Below the pieces are notes generated by a model, which searched no databases, was not told where the DNA came from, and saw only the letters and a list, made by a program, of their open reading frames with translations. From Sphingorhabdus pulchriflava (GTDB lineage Bacteria > Pseudomonadota > Alphaproteobacteria > Sphingomonadales > Sphingomonadaceae), in assembly GCF_003367235.1 (NCBI RefSeq), contig NZ_QRGP01000002.1, positions 124,001 through 188,000 of the forward strand: DNA of 64,000 nucleotides, in the 5' to 3' direction. Below, in pieces: positions 16,662 through 26,800 of the stretch. A program made the translations under genes and the position numbers. Within the stretch, counting starts at the first letter, position 1; each line of letters opens with the position of its first letter.

Positions 16662-18752
16662 ATGAAAAACATACTTTATCTGGGCGCTGCCTTTCTGGCG
16701 GTGTCGACGGGCCCTGCTGCCTATGCACAGTCTGCCACCGACAATGCGGATGACTATTTGATCGTCGTTTCCGCCCAGCGCACCACGCCACTCGAACTGG
16801 ATCGTGAGGCGGAGGAGGAGTTAGCCACTGGCCCCGATGCGGCCGCGTTTATCGCGCGCCAGCCAGGGATGGCGCTGGTCGACAATGGTGCGCTATCGGG
16901 ACAGGTGCAGATGCGCGGGCTATTTGGCGAGCGCATCCTGCTGCGCATAAACGGGCAGCATTTTGCTACCGGGGGGCCGAATGCGATGGACCCGGCGATG
17001 CACTATGCGCCGATGGCGCTGATTGAACGCGTTGAAATCGCGCGCGGCACCGCGCCGGTACGCGACGGGCCGGGGCTTGGCGGCGGCGTCAATGCGGTAC
17101 TTAAACAGTCGGGCTTTGGCAAGGCGGGGGCCTTGGCCCCGCAAGTTGACGTTTCGGCGCAATATCGCCGTGTCGATGAAAGCGTTGCGGTTGGCGGCAT
17201 GGCAGGCCTCGCCAACGACCGCATCCGGATTGGCGCGATCGCGTCCTATGAAAAAGGCGATGACACGCGCTTTCCGGGTGGCCGCGTGGGCGGAACGGGG
17301 TATGAGCGCGCCGTCTATGGTGTGCATGCGGGGTTCAAGGCTGGACCCGGAGAGCTGTCGCTTGAGTATCGGCGGCAAGATACCGGGCGCTCGGGTAATC
17401 CGCCCTTTGCGATGGACATCATCTATTTCCACACCGATTTCCTGCGCGCCGGATTCGAGGGCGAACTCGCCGAAAATCTGACGCTGGAGATGCATATTGC
17501 CTATGCGGGTGTCGAACACCGGATGAACAATTTTGACCAGCGCCCTGCGCCGGCGGTTGCGGCCACACGTCAGTCAGATACCTATGCCGATACCCTGGGT
17601 GCCGGACTATCGCTACGCTTTGGCGTACCGGATCGGCACATCCGGGTTGGTGCAGATTTCGAGCAGATCGATAAGGGCTTCATGCTCTACAATCCCCTGG
17701 CACCTGCCTTCTATATTCACCCGCTCGATAGGGCCAAAAGCGATCGGATTGGTGCTTTTGCCGAAGCACGGACGACGCTGGGCCTGATCGATGCTGAACT
17801 GGGTGTGCGGCTTGATCGGCACGGCGCAAGCACCCAAGTGCCGCGTTTCGGCCCCGGCGTTCCGGTGGGGCCAGCCAATCTGGCGCGCGCCTTTGCCAAT
17901 AGCGACCGTGACTGGATCGGCACCTCGGTCGACGCGGCTTTGCGGTTATCCGCTGATCTGGGCAGCCTCACCCCCCGCCTGACGATTGCCCGCAAAACCC
18001 GAGCGCCAAGCCTGGTTGAACGCTTCTCCTGGTTGCCCACGGAGGCGAGTGGTGGGCTGGCCGATGGCAACATCTATGTCGGCACAGCTTCGCTGAAGAT
18101 CGAGAAAGCGTGGCTGGCCGAGGCCGGTCTGGATTGGAATGGCCAAAGCGCATATGCCCGCCCGCTGGTTTATTACCGTCGGCTCGATGATTTCATCCAG
18201 GGCGTGCCCTTTGATGCGACGCCGGGCGTGCTCGATACGCCCGTCGAAATGGTGGCGGCAACAAGCGGTGACCCGACACCGTTACGCTTTGCCAATGTTG
18301 ATGCCGAAATTTACGGGGCCGACATCGCTTTTGGAACGAGGATTGCAGGCCCGTTGCGACTGGATGGCGTTGCCAGCTATGTTCGCGGAAAGCGACGCGA
18401 CATATCGGACAATCTCTATCGCATAGCGCCTGCCAGCGCCCGTGTCGCACTGGCGTGGGAGGCGGAGCGATGGTCGCTGGCGGCGGAAGCGCTGGCGGTT
18501 GCGAAACAGCAAAAGACCTCGGCGACCAATAGTGAGCTGCCCAGCAAGGGCTATGTCACCTTCAACCTGTTCGGTCACTGGCTGGTCCGTGACGGACTGC
18601 GCCTTGATGCCGGGATCGAGAATGTGTTCGACAGATATTATGTCGAACATCTTGCCGGATATAATCGCAACAGCGGCTCAGATGTGGCCTTGGGTGCGCG
18701 CCTGCCAGGCGCAGGGCGTTCGGGCTTTGTCCGGCTGCGCTGGCAGATGTGA
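16662..18752 (+). CDS. TonB-dependent receptor, copper type (OprC/NosA-like)
   Basis: A 696-residue receptor: signal peptide ending AAYAQS, Ton-box-like YLIVVSAQRT, plug domain, then a barrel ending VRLRWQM. In the plug, the segment HFATGGPNAMDPAMHYAPM resembles the GPN-x-MDP stretch of OprC/NosA copper receptors as I recall it, and is rich in Met and His that could bind copper. Co-location with PCuAC, SCO and DUF2946 supports copper uptake. The last residue is Met rather than the usual Phe. A hairpin terminator follows the stop. Confidence 0.85.
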   Translation: MKNILYLGAAFLAVSTGPAAYAQSATDNADDYLIVVSAQRTTPLELDREAEEELATGPDAAAFIARQPGMALVDNGALSGQVQMRGLFGERILLRINGQHFATGGPNAMDPAMHYAPMALIERVEIARGTAPVRDGPGLGGGVNAVLKQSGFGKAGALAPQVDVSAQYRRVDESVAVGGMAGLANDRIRIGAIASYEKGDDTRFPGGRVGGTGYERAVYGVHAGFKAGPGELSLEYRRQDTGRSGNPPFAMDIIYFHTDFLRAGFEGELAENLTLEMHIAYAGVEHRMNNFDQRPAPAVAATRQSDTYADTLGAGLSLRFGVPDRHIRVGADFEQIDKGFMLYNPLAPAFYIHPLDRAKSDRIGAFAEARTTLGLIDAELGVRLDRHGASTQVPRFGPGVPVGPANLARAFANSDRDWIGTSVDAALRLSADLGSLTPRLTIARKTRAPSLVERFSWLPTEASGGLADGNIYVGTASLKIEKAWLAEAGLDWNGQSAYARPLVYYRRLDDFIQGVPFDATPGVLDTPVEMVAATSGDPTPLRFANVDAEIYGADIAFGTRIAGPLRLDGVASYVRGKRRDISDNLYRIAPASARVALAWEAERWSLAAEALAVAKQQKTSATNSELPSKGYVTFNLFGHWLVRDGLRLDAGIENVFDRYYVEHLAGYNRNSGSDVALGARLPGAGRSGFVRLRWQM

Positions 18753-18760
18753 AGAAGTGA

Positions 18761-19534
18761 TTAGCGCCCGGTCCAGTTGCCCGGGCGCTTTTCGATGAAA
18801 GCGGCCATGCCCTCTTTCTGGTCTTCGCTGCCGAACAGGCCGTGGAACAGGCGGCGTTCGAAGACGACGCCTTGCTGCAACGTGGTTTCAAATGCGGCGT
18901 TGACCATTTCCTTGGCGGCGATGGCAGCCAGCGGGGCCATACCGGCGATGGCTTCAGCTGATTTCAGGGCTTCCGCGACGAGGTCTGCCGCAGGCACGAC
19001 GCGGGCAACAAGACCAGCGCTTTCGGCTTCGGCGGCATCCATATTGCGCCCGGTGAGGCACATTTCCATCGCCTTTGCCTTGCCCACAGCGCGGGTCAGG
19101 CGTTGCGACCCGCCCATGCCGGGGGTGACCGCCAGCTTGATTTCCGGCTGGCCGAATTTGGCGCTGTCGGCGGCGATGATGAAGTCTGCCATCATCGCGA
19201 GTTCGCATCCGCCGCCGAGTGCCCAACCGGCAACCGCTGCGATCCAGGGTTTGCGCGTTGCGGTTACGCGGTCATAGCCCGCGAAGAAGTTGGAACCATA
19301 CATGTCGGCAAAGCTCTGGCTCGACATTTCCTTGATGTCGGCCCCTGCAGCAAAGGCCTTTTCACTTCCGGTGAGGACCGCACAACGCTGGCTGTCATCA
19401 GCGTCAAATTTGGCAAAGGCATCGGTCAGGTCGGCCAGCACCTGACTGTTGAGCGCATTCAATGCCTGCGGGCGGTTGAGCGTGATCAGGGTGACGCCAC
19501 CCTTTTGTTCGACGAGGATGGTTTCGTAGCTCAT
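18761..19534 (-). CDS. Enoyl-CoA hydratase
   Basis: A 257-residue crotonase-fold enzyme that adds water to trans-2-enoyl-CoA in fatty-acid or branched-chain amino-acid breakdown. The oxyanion-hole segment [11 protein letters not shown] and both catalytic glutamates (GGGCELAMM and [12 protein letters not shown]) are present, which marks a true hydratase. I start it at 19534 ([10 protein letters not shown]); the frame is open further upstream only by running into the preceding gene. Its ATG overlaps the stop of the hydrolase gene as ATGA, so they are coupled and probably act in the same pathway, for example valine breakdown. Confidence 0.93.
   Translation of the reverse strand: MSYETILVEQKGGVTLITLNRPQALNALNSQVLADLTDAFAKFDADDSQRCAVLTGSEKAFAAGADIKEMSSQSFADMYGSNFFAGYDRVTATRKPWIAAVAGWALGGGCELAMMADFIIAADSAKFGQPEIKLAVTPGMGGSQRLTRAVGKAKAMEMCLTGRNMDAAEAESAGLVARVVPAADLVAEALKSAEAIAGMAPLAAIAAKEMVNAAFETTLQQGVVFERRLFHGLFGSEDQKEGMAAFIEKRPGNWTGR
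18763..18792 (+). terminator. Rho-independent terminator after the copper receptor
   Basis: A 9-bp GC-rich perfect stem (18763-18771 with 18781-18789), 9-base loop, then TTTT. It serves the plus-strand copper operon and lies inside the last codons of the convergent enoyl-CoA hydratase gene. Confidence 0.65.
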
Positions 19535-20580
19535 AGCGGTTTCCATTCTTCTTGTGTCGGCAGCGGCGCAAAGATGGCGTCGAGCAACTCTTCGCTCACG
19601 CCTTCGGCCGTGGCCGGATTCCATTTGGGGGCATTGTCCTTGTCGACGATCACCGCGCGCACGCCTTCGGCAAAATCGGGGCGGACAAGCACGCGGCTGC
19701 CGATGCGATACTCCACGCGCATATTGTCGGCGAAATCATCAAGGCTTGCGCTGGTCGCCAATTGGCGGAGTGCGACCTTGCAGGTCTGCGGGCTCTTGGT
19801 GCGCAGCGTGGCGAGTTCCTTCATCGCCCAGTCGCTGTCGTCGCCTTCAAGGCTCGCCAATATGTCCTCATAGCGGTCCGACGCAAAATGCCGGTTGATG
19901 GTGAGGATGTTGCTCACAATCCGCGCCTCTGGTGGTGTGGCCGATAGCGTCCCCAAAATGCCGTCGATACGTTCGACATCCTCGGTCGCAATCCGTGCCT
20001 TAGCTTCGGCCAGTGACTCGCTGGAAAGATAATGTGTAGCCAATCCAAGCTCGAGGCATTCGGCACCGTCCAGCCGGGCGCCCGTCAGCGCGAGGAATTG
20101 CCCGACGCGCCCTTCAAGCCGTGACAGATACCATCCACCGCCCACATCGGGGAACAGGCCGATCCCGGTTTCGGGCATGGCAAAGCGGGTGTTCTCGGTC
20201 GCAACGCGGAACCGTGCAGGCTGGCTGATGCCAACGCCGCCACCCATGGTGATCCCGTCCATGAAGGCGACCACCGGCTTTGGGTAAGTGAACAGCAAAT
20301 GGTTCAATTGATATTCGTCGTGGAAGAATTTGCGGCCCGACTCGCCATTGTCGTTGAGCGCAGAATTGCGCAGGAAAGCGATGTCGCCGCCCGCACAGAA
20401 ACCGCGCCCTTCGGCATGGTCGATGATTACGCATTTGACCGCGTCGTAATCCTTCCACTTCAGCAATGCCTGGCTCATCGCATGCACCATAGGCAGCGTC
20501 AAAGCATGGATCGCGCCCGGGCGATTCAGGCTGATAACGCCTGCATGCCCTTCGATTCGAGTGAGGATATCGTCTGTCAT
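19531..20580 (-). CDS. 3-hydroxyisobutyryl-CoA hydrolase / enoyl-CoA hydratase family protein
   Basis: A 349-residue crotonase-superfamily protein with the longer C-terminal region typical of HIBYL-CoA hydrolases. Motifs are RGFCAGGDI (oxyanion hole), [17 protein letters not shown], and [18 protein letters not shown], which is characteristic of this subgroup. The enzyme releases 3-hydroxyisobutyrate from its CoA ester in valine catabolism. It is translationally coupled to the enoyl-CoA hydratase that would make its substrate. The serine hydrolase upstream ends 46 bases before it and may share the transcript. Confidence 0.88.
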   Translation of the reverse strand: MTDDILTRIEGHAGVISLNRPGAIHALTLPMVHAMSQALLKWKDYDAVKCVIIDHAEGRGFCAGGDIAFLRNSALNDNGESGRKFFHDEYQLNHLLFTYPKPVVAFMDGITMGGGVGISQPARFRVATENTRFAMPETGIGLFPDVGGGWYLSRLEGRVGQFLALTGARLDGAECLELGLATHYLSSESLAEAKARIATEDVERIDGILGTLSATPPEARIVSNILTINRHFASDRYEDILASLEGDDSDWAMKELATLRTKSPQTCKVALRQLATSASLDDFADNMRVEYRIGSRVLVRPDFAEGVRAVIVDKDNAPKWNPATAEGVSEELLDAIFAPLPTQEEWKPL

Positions 20581-20626
20581 CGCCGCCCCTATGCCGATGC
20601 CTGCCGCCTGAGTCGAGTGTCTGGCG

Positions 20627-22114
20627 TCAGGGTTTGGCCGTCAGTTGAAATCCAAGCGCCTGGATTTGGGGTGTCGATGTCGGCGCGAGCAGCACATTGC
20701 CCTCCACTATGCCGGCGGCGCACGTCCAGCTGAAGCGCCCCGAAAGCTTGCTGGTGGCGATGATCGCCGGGCTATCGTCGCACGCTCCGCTTTTGGCAGA
20801 AAGGTCGGTAAGGTGCTTGCGCCAATTGGCATCGCTGCGGTCCATTGCGAAATTCATCGCCAGATACTGGCCCTCGCCCTCTACGCCGCCAGCCTTCCAG
20901 ATGCGGCGTGCGGCGGCATAGCCCGTCTCGAGCGCAGGTGAAGATGCAATGGCGCGCGGTGCGATATAGCCCGATTTGAACAGCGCCGTTGCAGCATCCC
21001 AGACCGGTGCCGTCGGCCCGGCATAGGTGCGATTGGTGAGAGCGAAGACGCCGACGCCCGTTTCGGGAAGCAACAGCATATGGCTGCCATAACCGGGGAA
21101 GCCGCCGCCGTGGAAAAGGACATTACCGAGGACGCAATCATTGGCCTGCACCAGTCCTGCGCCATAAATCGCGGACAGGCGGCAATTGTCACCTTCCTTG
21201 CCAGGACGACGGCGGGCATGAAGCAAACCGCCGCCATATTGCATCGCGCGGATCGTTTTGGCGCTTTGCGCCTCGCCGTCTTTTGCAGGCCAGGCCGAGA
21301 GCAGATAGCCGATCCATTTGGCGTAATCCTGACCAGTTGTAACCAGCCCGCCCATCGCGCCAAATGCGCCATGCGGCATCATCGGTTCGCGCGACCAGGC
21401 ATCATTCTCCCAGCGATAGCCCATGGCAAGCTTGCCTGCAGGTACATCGCGCACTTCATATCGGGTGGACGTCATGCTGAGCGGTTTCAGCACCGTAGCC
21501 TTGACCCGTTTGGCATAATCCTGCTTCGACACATTGCTGACGATGCGGCCAAGGGTTGCATAGCCGAAATTAGAATATTCATAGCGTGTGCCTGAACTGG
21601 TCGAAAACGGCACGCCTGCTTTCAGCATCTTGCTGAACTCCGCCTCAGGCAGCGGCTGTTGCCGGTCGCCCCAGGGATCGTCGGTGACGAAGCCGGCAGT
21701 GTGGTGGAGCAAATCGCCGACGGTGATGCCCTTCGCCCAACCCTTGGTTTCGGGCACATATTTGCTCACCGGATCATCGAGCCGCAACCTGCCCTCGTCG
21801 CGCAGCGTCAGGATCGAATAGCCGGTGAAGGCCTTGGTCATCGATGCGATGCGGAATGCAGTCTCGGGGGTGACGGGAACATTGTCCTCGACGGTCTGCA
21901 CCCCCATCGCGCGGACATGAACAAGCCGTCCATCTTTCACGATGCCCCAGACAAGGCCAGGTACGTGCGCCTCAGCCATCCATTTGGCGAAATCGGCATC
22001 GAGTGCGGCGAAATCAGCAGACTGAATTTCAGGGGCCGCGCTGGTTTCAGCATTTGCGGGGGCAGAAAAAGCCGAGACTGCCAGAAGGGCGGCGATGAGG
22101 AGATTTTTGGACAT
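20627..22114 (-). CDS. Secreted serine hydrolase, beta-lactamase class C fold
   Basis: A 495-residue exported protein (signal ending PANAETS). The penicillin-binding-protein/class C fold is shown by the nucleophile motif SMTK in FRIASMTKAF and the YSN motif in YEYSNFGYATLG, and LLHHTAGF is common to esterase-like members. A C-terminal extension of about 120 residues follows the catalytic domain. Family members include esterases, D-aminopeptidases and beta-lactamases; the sequence alone does not decide. I would not call it a resistance gene. Confidence 0.85.
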   Translation of the reverse strand: MSKNLLIAALLAVSAFSAPANAETSAAPEIQSADFAALDADFAKWMAEAHVPGLVWGIVKDGRLVHVRAMGVQTVEDNVPVTPETAFRIASMTKAFTGYSILTLRDEGRLRLDDPVSKYVPETKGWAKGITVGDLLHHTAGFVTDDPWGDRQQPLPEAEFSKMLKAGVPFSTSSGTRYEYSNFGYATLGRIVSNVSKQDYAKRVKATVLKPLSMTSTRYEVRDVPAGKLAMGYRWENDAWSREPMMPHGAFGAMGGLVTTGQDYAKWIGYLLSAWPAKDGEAQSAKTIRAMQYGGGLLHARRRPGKEGDNCRLSAIYGAGLVQANDCVLGNVLFHGGGFPGYGSHMLLLPETGVGVFALTNRTYAGPTAPVWDAATALFKSGYIAPRAIASSPALETGYAAARRIWKAGGVEGEGQYLAMNFAMDRSDANWRKHLTDLSAKSGACDDSPAIIATSKLSGRFSWTCAAGIVEGNVLLAPTSTPQIQALGFQLTAKP

Positions 22115-22264
22115 GGGGCCACGCTAGCGCCGCACCGGCTGTGGTCAAGCGTATGTCGAACAGCATTCGGGTGCGACTAGTACATCGCCGGGCGATTATC
22201 TTTTGCGGAAGACGAGCTATACATCGGTTGATGAAACACGTGCGCGACCGGACGGGATGACGAA

Positions 22265-22696
22265 ATGAACAGAATGAATTGGGCGATCTTACCGGTGGCG
22301 TTAGCCGCACTTGTTGCGACCCCGGCGACGGCGAGTGGCACGATGTCATTGCCCGAACAAAAGGAAACGCTTTCGAGCTACCGGTCGTGCGTCGTGCGGT
22401 TGAAGCAGGCGATGAAGGAAGACAAGGCGGCGCCTACACCGCGGAAATTGCGCGACGACGGCTCCACACGCGAAGTCACGCTCGATATGCGCAGCAAGGG
22501 CGTCGAAAAACTGGGAAAGCAGCATGCGCGCTATGAAGCACGTATCTGGTATCACCATGGGCGAGCGACCGCAGAGGGCAGCCAGATCGAAGTCAGCCAC
22601 AGTTGGGAACATCGTGCACTTGAATGCAAGGGCAATGTGCTGACAATCAATGCGTCGAACGGCTTTACCTCAAGCACGTTTGAACCCGCATCCTGA
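22265..22696 (+). CDS. Secreted protein of unknown function
   Basis: A 143-residue protein with an N-terminal signal (cleavage near PATASG). The mature part is charged and has two Cys (YRSCVVRL and LECKGNV). It begins SLPEQKETLSSYRSC and contains an Arg/Lys-rich middle. I do not recognise a family. It is read away from the serine hydrolase (150 bases between starts) and precedes the quinone oxidoreductase by 68 bases. A second start three codons downstream is possible. Confidence 0.6.
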   Translation: MNRMNWAILPVALAALVATPATASGTMSLPEQKETLSSYRSCVVRLKQAMKEDKAAPTPRKLRDDGSTREVTLDMRSKGVEKLGKQHARYEARIWYHHGRATAEGSQIEVSHSWEHRALECKGNVLTINASNGFTSSTFEPAS

Positions 22697-22764
22697 CCGT
22701 AACTGCAATTAGCATTGCGTTGCTTGCCAACGCGCCATAGCGATATGGGCAAAGGAGTTTTCCC

Positions 22765-23751
22765 ATGTCCGCAGATACAGCCCGCCGCGCCGTCATCCGT
22801 TCCTTTGGCGGTCCTGAAGTGATTGAGCTGGAGGATGTGGCCCTGGCACCACCCAGTCCCGGCGAAGTGCGGATGCGCAGCACAGCCATCGGCCTCAACT
22901 TTATCGATACCTATCATCGCAGCGGGCTCTATCCGATCGAGCTGCCAAGCGGCCTGGGTGTTGAGGGTGCAGGCGTGGTCGAGGCGGTTGGTGACGGCGT
23001 CACGGATTTTGCGGTTGGTGACCGTGTTTGCACTTTCGGCCCGGAACGGGGAAGCTATGCTAGCTTGCGCAACATTTCAGCAGTGGCCCTGCTGAAAACG
23101 CCCGACAACGTTTCCGACGCACTGGCAGCCGCCGCGTTGCTCAAGGGCTGCACCGTCGAATTTCTGGTCGAGCGCTGTGCACAGGTACAACCGGGCGATG
23201 CGGTGCTGGTTCATGCAGCAGCCGGAGGTGTCGGCCTTATGCTGGTGCAATGGCTGAAGGCAATAGGCGCACATGTCATTGGAACGGTCAGCACAGAGGA
23301 GAAAGCAGCGCTGGCGCGCAAGGCCGGGGCCGACCATGTTCTGCTCTATGGCGAAGAGGATATCGCGCCCAAGGTGCGTGAACTGACCGGCGGTAAAGGT
23401 GTGCGCGTGTCATTTGATGGCGTGGGCAAAGACACATGGGCCAGCTCGCTCGATTCAGTCGGGCGTCGGGGTTTGATTGTCAGCTATGGCAATGCCAGCG
23501 GTCCGGTAACCGGCGTGGCGCTGGGCCAACTGGCCGCCAAAGGCTCGCTCTTCGTAACCCGGCCCGGATTATTTGACTATTACCGCAGTCCTGCCGAACG
23601 CGCAGCGGGCTGCGCCCGGATGTTCGGAATGCTGGCCAATGGTGCAATCGCAGTTTCGATTGGTCAGCGATATCAGCTCGACGATATAGTAAAGGCGCAT
23701 CAGGATCTGGAGGCGCGCAAGACGACGGGGTCGACAATCCTGACGTTATAA
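22765..23751 (+). CDS. NADPH:quinone oxidoreductase (MDR, QOR type)
   Basis: A 328-residue zinc-free medium-chain reductase. Diagnostic segments are FIDTYHRSGLYP, LGVEGAGVVEAVG, the QOR stretch LLKGCTVEFLVERC and the NADPH-binding VHAAAGGVGLMLVQ. It should reduce quinones or enals with NADPH in the cytoplasm. The start has a good Shine-Dalgarno (AAAGGAG) nine bases upstream. It seems to be a single-gene unit. Confidence 0.92.
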   Translation: MSADTARRAVIRSFGGPEVIELEDVALAPPSPGEVRMRSTAIGLNFIDTYHRSGLYPIELPSGLGVEGAGVVEAVGDGVTDFAVGDRVCTFGPERGSYASLRNISAVALLKTPDNVSDALAAAALLKGCTVEFLVERCAQVQPGDAVLVHAAAGGVGLMLVQWLKAIGAHVIGTVSTEEKAALARKAGADHVLLYGEEDIAPKVRELTGGKGVRVSFDGVGKDTWASSLDSVGRRGLIVSYGNASGPVTGVALGQLAAKGSLFVTRPGLFDYYRSPAERAAGCARMFGMLANGAIAVSIGQRYQLDDIVKAHQDLEARKTTGSTILTL

Positions 23752-23898
23752 GCATGATTCAAAAGAACAATGCGCTGTGACTAAGGCGTACTAGTACATT
23801 TGCTAGACGTTACTTCGCAACAATTCCCCCTTACTCGTTACACGATGAAACATCTGCGTCTTTGGCGCGGTGCGGGCAATTTAAACGGGGGAAGTAAG

Positions 23899-26800
23899 AT
23901 GCGCAGTTCAGCAGCATCGGTTTGGCTCAAGCGCATAATGGGCATTTTTGCGCTGATGCTGGTGCAGATTTTGTTGGTCCCTCAAGCCCATGCGCAACAC
24001 ACCTCTGGCGAATGCCCGCCGCAGACGGCGACAGTTACGGCAGGAGGAACCGTCACGATCAATATCTCCGATTGTGAGCTGCCGGGTTTTGGTGGGCTGG
24101 GTGCGATCGATGGTGGTAGCTTTGGGACTCCCGACTTTGAGAACCACGGCACCGCGATAACGCGCCGAGTCGGTTCCGGCCCTACTACCCAGTGGTTTCT
24201 CGACTATAGCCACAACGGCACCACCGGGATCGGTTCGACCGATGTCTTTGAACTCAGCGATGGATCTCTTACGGGCAGCGGCGACATCCAGTTCACGATT
24301 ACGATCAATGCCTCAGCCTCACCGATCACGGTCGCGCCGAGCAGCTTGCCAACCATAACTGCTGGCACATTCTTTTCACAGACCCTTACCGCAACTGGCG
24401 GTGCATCGCCTTACACCTACGTCTTGCAAAGTGGCGCGTTCCCCGTCGGGTTGAGCCTGTCGTCGGGCGGGGTGCTCTCAGGCACACCAACCCAGCGCGG
24501 CGCATACTCATTCAGCGTTCGCGCGACCGACAGCACCACGCCGACGGCGCAATTTACAGACAAGGGTTATACCGGCACGGTTCAGAGCCCGACGCTGGCG
24601 CTTTCGCCTGGTACCTATGCCATGAGCCAAGGGGTCTCGGGTTCGTTCAGTATAGGGGTTTCGGGAGGCGTTGCGCCGTATTCATTCTTGGTTGAGCCGG
24701 TCCCGCCCAATGCGCTGCCGCCTGGCCTGTCGCTCTCCGCGTCGGGCGTGGTATCGGGAACTCCGACTTCCTCCGGCAGCTTCAACACCACGATCCGCGT
24801 CGGCGATGCAAGTACCGGACCCGGCACATATTTCGAGCTTGAAACACTTACAATAAATGTTGCTCCGCCACCATCGGTGTCGATCGCGGTCGCGCCCAGT
24901 TCGGTCAATGAGGATGGCGCGACTAACCTGACTTATACGGTCACGCGAAGCGCAACTTCGACAAGCGCGCTGACAGTGAACCTGTCCTATTCGGGTACGG
25001 CGACCAGCGGAAGCGACTATACCGGCGCTGCCGCTACCGTTGTGATTCCGGCCAATGCCACCACGGCCACGCTGACGCTCGACCCCACTGCCGACACCAC
25101 AAGCGAGTCCAACGAGACCGCAATTGTCACGGTTGCTGCGGGAACAGGCTATACCGTTGGCGCCCCATCGAGCGCGACCGGCACGATCCTGAATGATGAA
25201 GGCACTTCGACCTACCCTGGATGTGCGACGCGCAACGTGACGGTTGCCAATGGCGGCACGGTCAGAGTTGACCTGTCGGCCTGCCACTTCTTCGGCTTGG
25301 GGGTTGTTTCGGTTGCCCCGACAAATGGCACTGCGACGGCTGGACCTGGGCCAGTCAACTATTACGACTACACCCACAATGGCAACAGCGCGACGAGCGA
25401 CCGGTTTGTGGTTCTGGATGACAATAGCCAGACGATCGTCATCAACGTGACGATTACGCCGCCGACCTCGTCGATCGTGGTCTTGCCGGCCAGCCTGTCT
25501 GCCATGACCGCCGGGACTGCCTTCTCCGAGGCATTGACTTCATCGGGCGGTACAGGGCCTTATACCTATACGGTTTCGACCGGCGCTTTGCCGACCGGTC
25601 TTTCGCTCTCAAGCACCGGTGTTATCTCGGGCACTCCGACGCAGCGCGGCAGCTACAGCGTCGGCATCCGCGCGCAGGACTCGCTCGGTGCGTTTACCGT
25701 AAAGGGTTATACCGGCACTGTCGCAGCGGCGTCGCTGACCTTGGTGTCTGGCACTGGCACAGCGATTCAGAGCGTGGCCTTCACCCAGACGCTGGCGACG
25801 ACCAATGGCGTTGCGCCGTTCACATATTTGGTGGAAACGGGCAGTCTGCCGTCCGGAATCACGCTTTCGAGCGCGGGCGTGTTGAGCGGAACCACGTCTG
25901 CGGCAGCAGGGCCCTATAGCGTCACGATCCGTGTGACGGATTCGAGCACGGGCGTCGGAACAAACTTCCAGCTTCAGCCTTTTACCCTAACCGTTAGCCC
26001 GCCCCCCACGGTTTCGATTGCGGTCACCCCTGCGTCAGTCAGTGAAGATGGTGCCACCAATCTGACTTATACCGTGACGCGGAGCCTGAACCTGTCTTCT
26101 CCCACCACTGTCAACATAACAACTGCGGGTACGGCGACGTCCGGCGTAGATTATACCGGCGGCGTAGCTACGGTTGTTATCCCTGCCAATGCGACGACTG
26201 CCACCATCACCATCAACCCGTCGGTGGATGGCTCTGTCGAACCCGATGAAACCGTGACGCTGATTGTGGCTGCCGGAACGGGCTATAGCGTAGGCGCACC
26301 ATCAAACGCTGTCGGCACGATCCTCAACGACGATGTACCATCGGCAACAATAGCCGTGTCTCCCGCTGCAGTGGCAGAAGATGGAGCGCCAAATCTCGTC
26401 TACACCGTTACGCTCAGTCAGGCACCCAATAGTCCGGTCTCCATAAACTACACCGTCGGTGGAACGGCCGCCAATGGCACGGATTATGCGACGATCACCT
26501 CGCCACTGATCATCAACACTGGCCAGACCACCGGTACGATCACGGTCAATCCCACAGCCGATACGTCGATTGAATCGGACGAAACGGTCAGCATCACGCT
26601 CGCTGCCGGTGCCGGCTACACCGTGGGTGTGCCCAACAATGCGGTCGGCACCATCCTCAACGACGATCTGCCCAATCTGACGATCAACGATGTGACCCTG
26701 AACGAGGGCAATGCCGGCATCACCAACGCGACCTTTACAGTCAGCCTGTCGGCTCCGGCGGGTCCGGGCGGCGTGACCTTCAACATCGCCACCGCGAACG

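Noticed and set aside
20627-22114. Beta-lactamase resistance gene
   Set aside because: The SxxK and YxN motifs fit the broad class C/esterase superfamily; the long C-terminal extension and lack of a typical AmpC context do not support a resistance role.
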